A stretch of DNA of 64,000 bases from CAZPKH01 sp964587165 (lineage in GTDB: Bacteria; Bacteroidota; Bacteroidia; Bacteroidales; Muribaculaceae). Shown here one piece after another: positions 63,358 to 64,000 of this stretch (the stretch's first letter is position 1; every line of letters starts with the position of its first letter). The notes under the pieces are model-generated. The model saw only the letters and a program-made list of their open reading frames with translations, had not been told where the DNA came from and searched no databases. The translations under genes were made by a program, and so were the position numbers. The DNA lies in assembly GCA_964587165.1 (NCBI GenBank), contig CAZPKH010000003.1:19057-83056 (forward strand), read 5' to 3'.

Positions 63358-64000
63358 ATGAAGCGAGACAAAGTAATCTTCGACATCATCGAGCGCGAAC
63401 ATCAGCGCCAGCTCAAAGGGATTGAGCTGATTGCGTCCGAAAACTTCGTCAGCGACGAAGTCATGGCAGCCATGGGTTCGTGCCTTACAAACAAATATGC
63501 AGAGGGGTATCCCGGCCGCCGCTACTATGGCGGCTGCGGCGTGGTCGACGAAAGCGAGCAGATAGCCATCGAGCGCATCTGCAAGCTCTTCGATGCTGAA
63601 TATGCCAACGTGCAGCCCCACTCCGGTGCTCAGGCAAACATGGCCGTGTTTATGGCCGTCCTGCAGCCCGGCGACAAATTCTTAGGCCTCAACCTGGCTC
63701 ACGGCGGACACCTCTCGCACGGCAGCCCGGTGAACTTCTCCGGCCTTATGTTCCAGGCTCTGGAGTATAACGTCCGCGAAGATACAGGCCTCGTGGACTA
63801 CGACCAGATGGAGGAAGTGGCACGCCGCGAGCGTCCGAAGCTGATCATCGGCGGTGCAAGTGCCTACTCCCGCGAATGGGACTATGCCCGCATGCGCCGT
63901 CTGGCCGACGAGATCGGCGCTATCTTCATGGTCGACATGGCTCACCCCGCCGGCCTCATCGCCGCCGGTCTGCTCGACAACCCCGTGAAGCATGCCCACA
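63358..64000 (+). CDS. glyA: Serine hydroxymethyltransferase, 5' part
   Basis: The first 214 codons of a PLP enzyme that makes glycine and methylene-tetrahydrofolate from serine. The frame is open to the window end. RQLKGIELIASENFVSDEV, NKYAEGYPGRRYYGGC, NVQPHSGAQANMAVF and MVDMAHPAGLIAAG are diagnostic. The PLP lysine lies beyond the edge. A consensus promoter precedes it. Confidence 0.95.
   Translation, partial: MKRDKVIFDIIEREHQRQLKGIELIASENFVSDEVMAAMGSCLTNKYAEGYPGRRYYGGCGVVDESEQIAIERICKLFDAEYANVQPHSGAQANMAVFMAVLQPGDKFLGLNLAHGGHLSHGSPVNFSGLMFQALEYNVREDTGLVDYDQMEEVARRERPKLIIGGASAYSREWDYARMRRLADEIGAIFMVDMAHPAGLIAAGLLDNPVKHAH

Overview
The window looks like a chromosomal stretch of a Bacteroidales bacterium, with Muribaculaceae as my best guess. 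The supports are: Bacteroidetes-type promoters (TAnnTTTG at -7, TTTG or TTG at -33, about 18-22 bases apart) in front of many genes; an 11-subunit-type complex I with fused NuoCD and no NuoEFG; an AtpB with a long secreted N-terminal extension; a BioG-BioC fusion; DUF2027/Smr and EFR1 proteins; and type IX secretion (T9SS) sorting signals. The family-level call is inference. I saw no rRNA, tRNA, CRISPR array, insertion sequence or prophage.

Layout. 110-4470 (minus): an AsmA-like protein and a DUF5715-like peptidase-fold protein. 4623-22160 (minus): a run of 18 genes, nuoA-B-CD-H, then atpD-C-B-E-F-H-A-G, then nuoI-J-K-L-M-N. The complete F1Fo ATP synthase set lies inside the complex I set, between one promoter before nuoA and one strong terminator after nuoN. 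22454-26309 (plus): an envelope-glycan-like cassette with an uncharacterised multi-pass membrane protein, a UbiA-type polyprenyl-phosphate phosphoribosyltransferase, a HAD phosphatase and an acyltransferase. Two of its genes carry simple sequence repeats. 26314-28772 (minus): an EFR1 flavodoxin/ferredoxin protein, a DUF2027-Smr protein, a candidate small RNA with its own promoter and terminator, and an orphan ORF. 28951-34312 (plus): biotin genes bioA, bioF, bioG-bioC fusion and a bioD fused to a DEDD 3'-5' exonuclease, plus a small membrane protein.

34451-55977 (plus): speA, an OmpA-like/TPR lipoprotein, a nucleoside permease, rsmE-kdsA, a chain of TPR protein, T9SS cargo, lytic transglycosylase, ybaK, aroC and a radical SAM gene, then prs, an S9 peptidase, a DUF6155 protein, an Lrp regulator with a clear operator, mtaB, a GT2, truA and a LysE-family exporter. 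About 56041-56245 is a gene-free, highly structured segment, probably an RNA gene. 56267-64000: a CoA-transferase (minus), miaB (plus), a leucine-rich-repeat protein, a small membrane protein and an S8 protease with a T9SS-like tail (minus), and the start of glyA (plus), cut by the window edge.

Together the nuo-atp block codes for an ion-pumping dehydrogenase and the ATP synthase that uses the gradient, apparently made from one transcript. The biotin genes take malonyl-ACP to dethiobiotin, with bioB and the fatty-acid enzymes outside the window. The strongest points for a second look are the interleaved nuo-atp operon, the BioD-exonuclease fusion, the structured RNA near 56.1 kb, the promoter-terminator small RNA near 28.3 kb, and the repeat-bearing glycan cassette.
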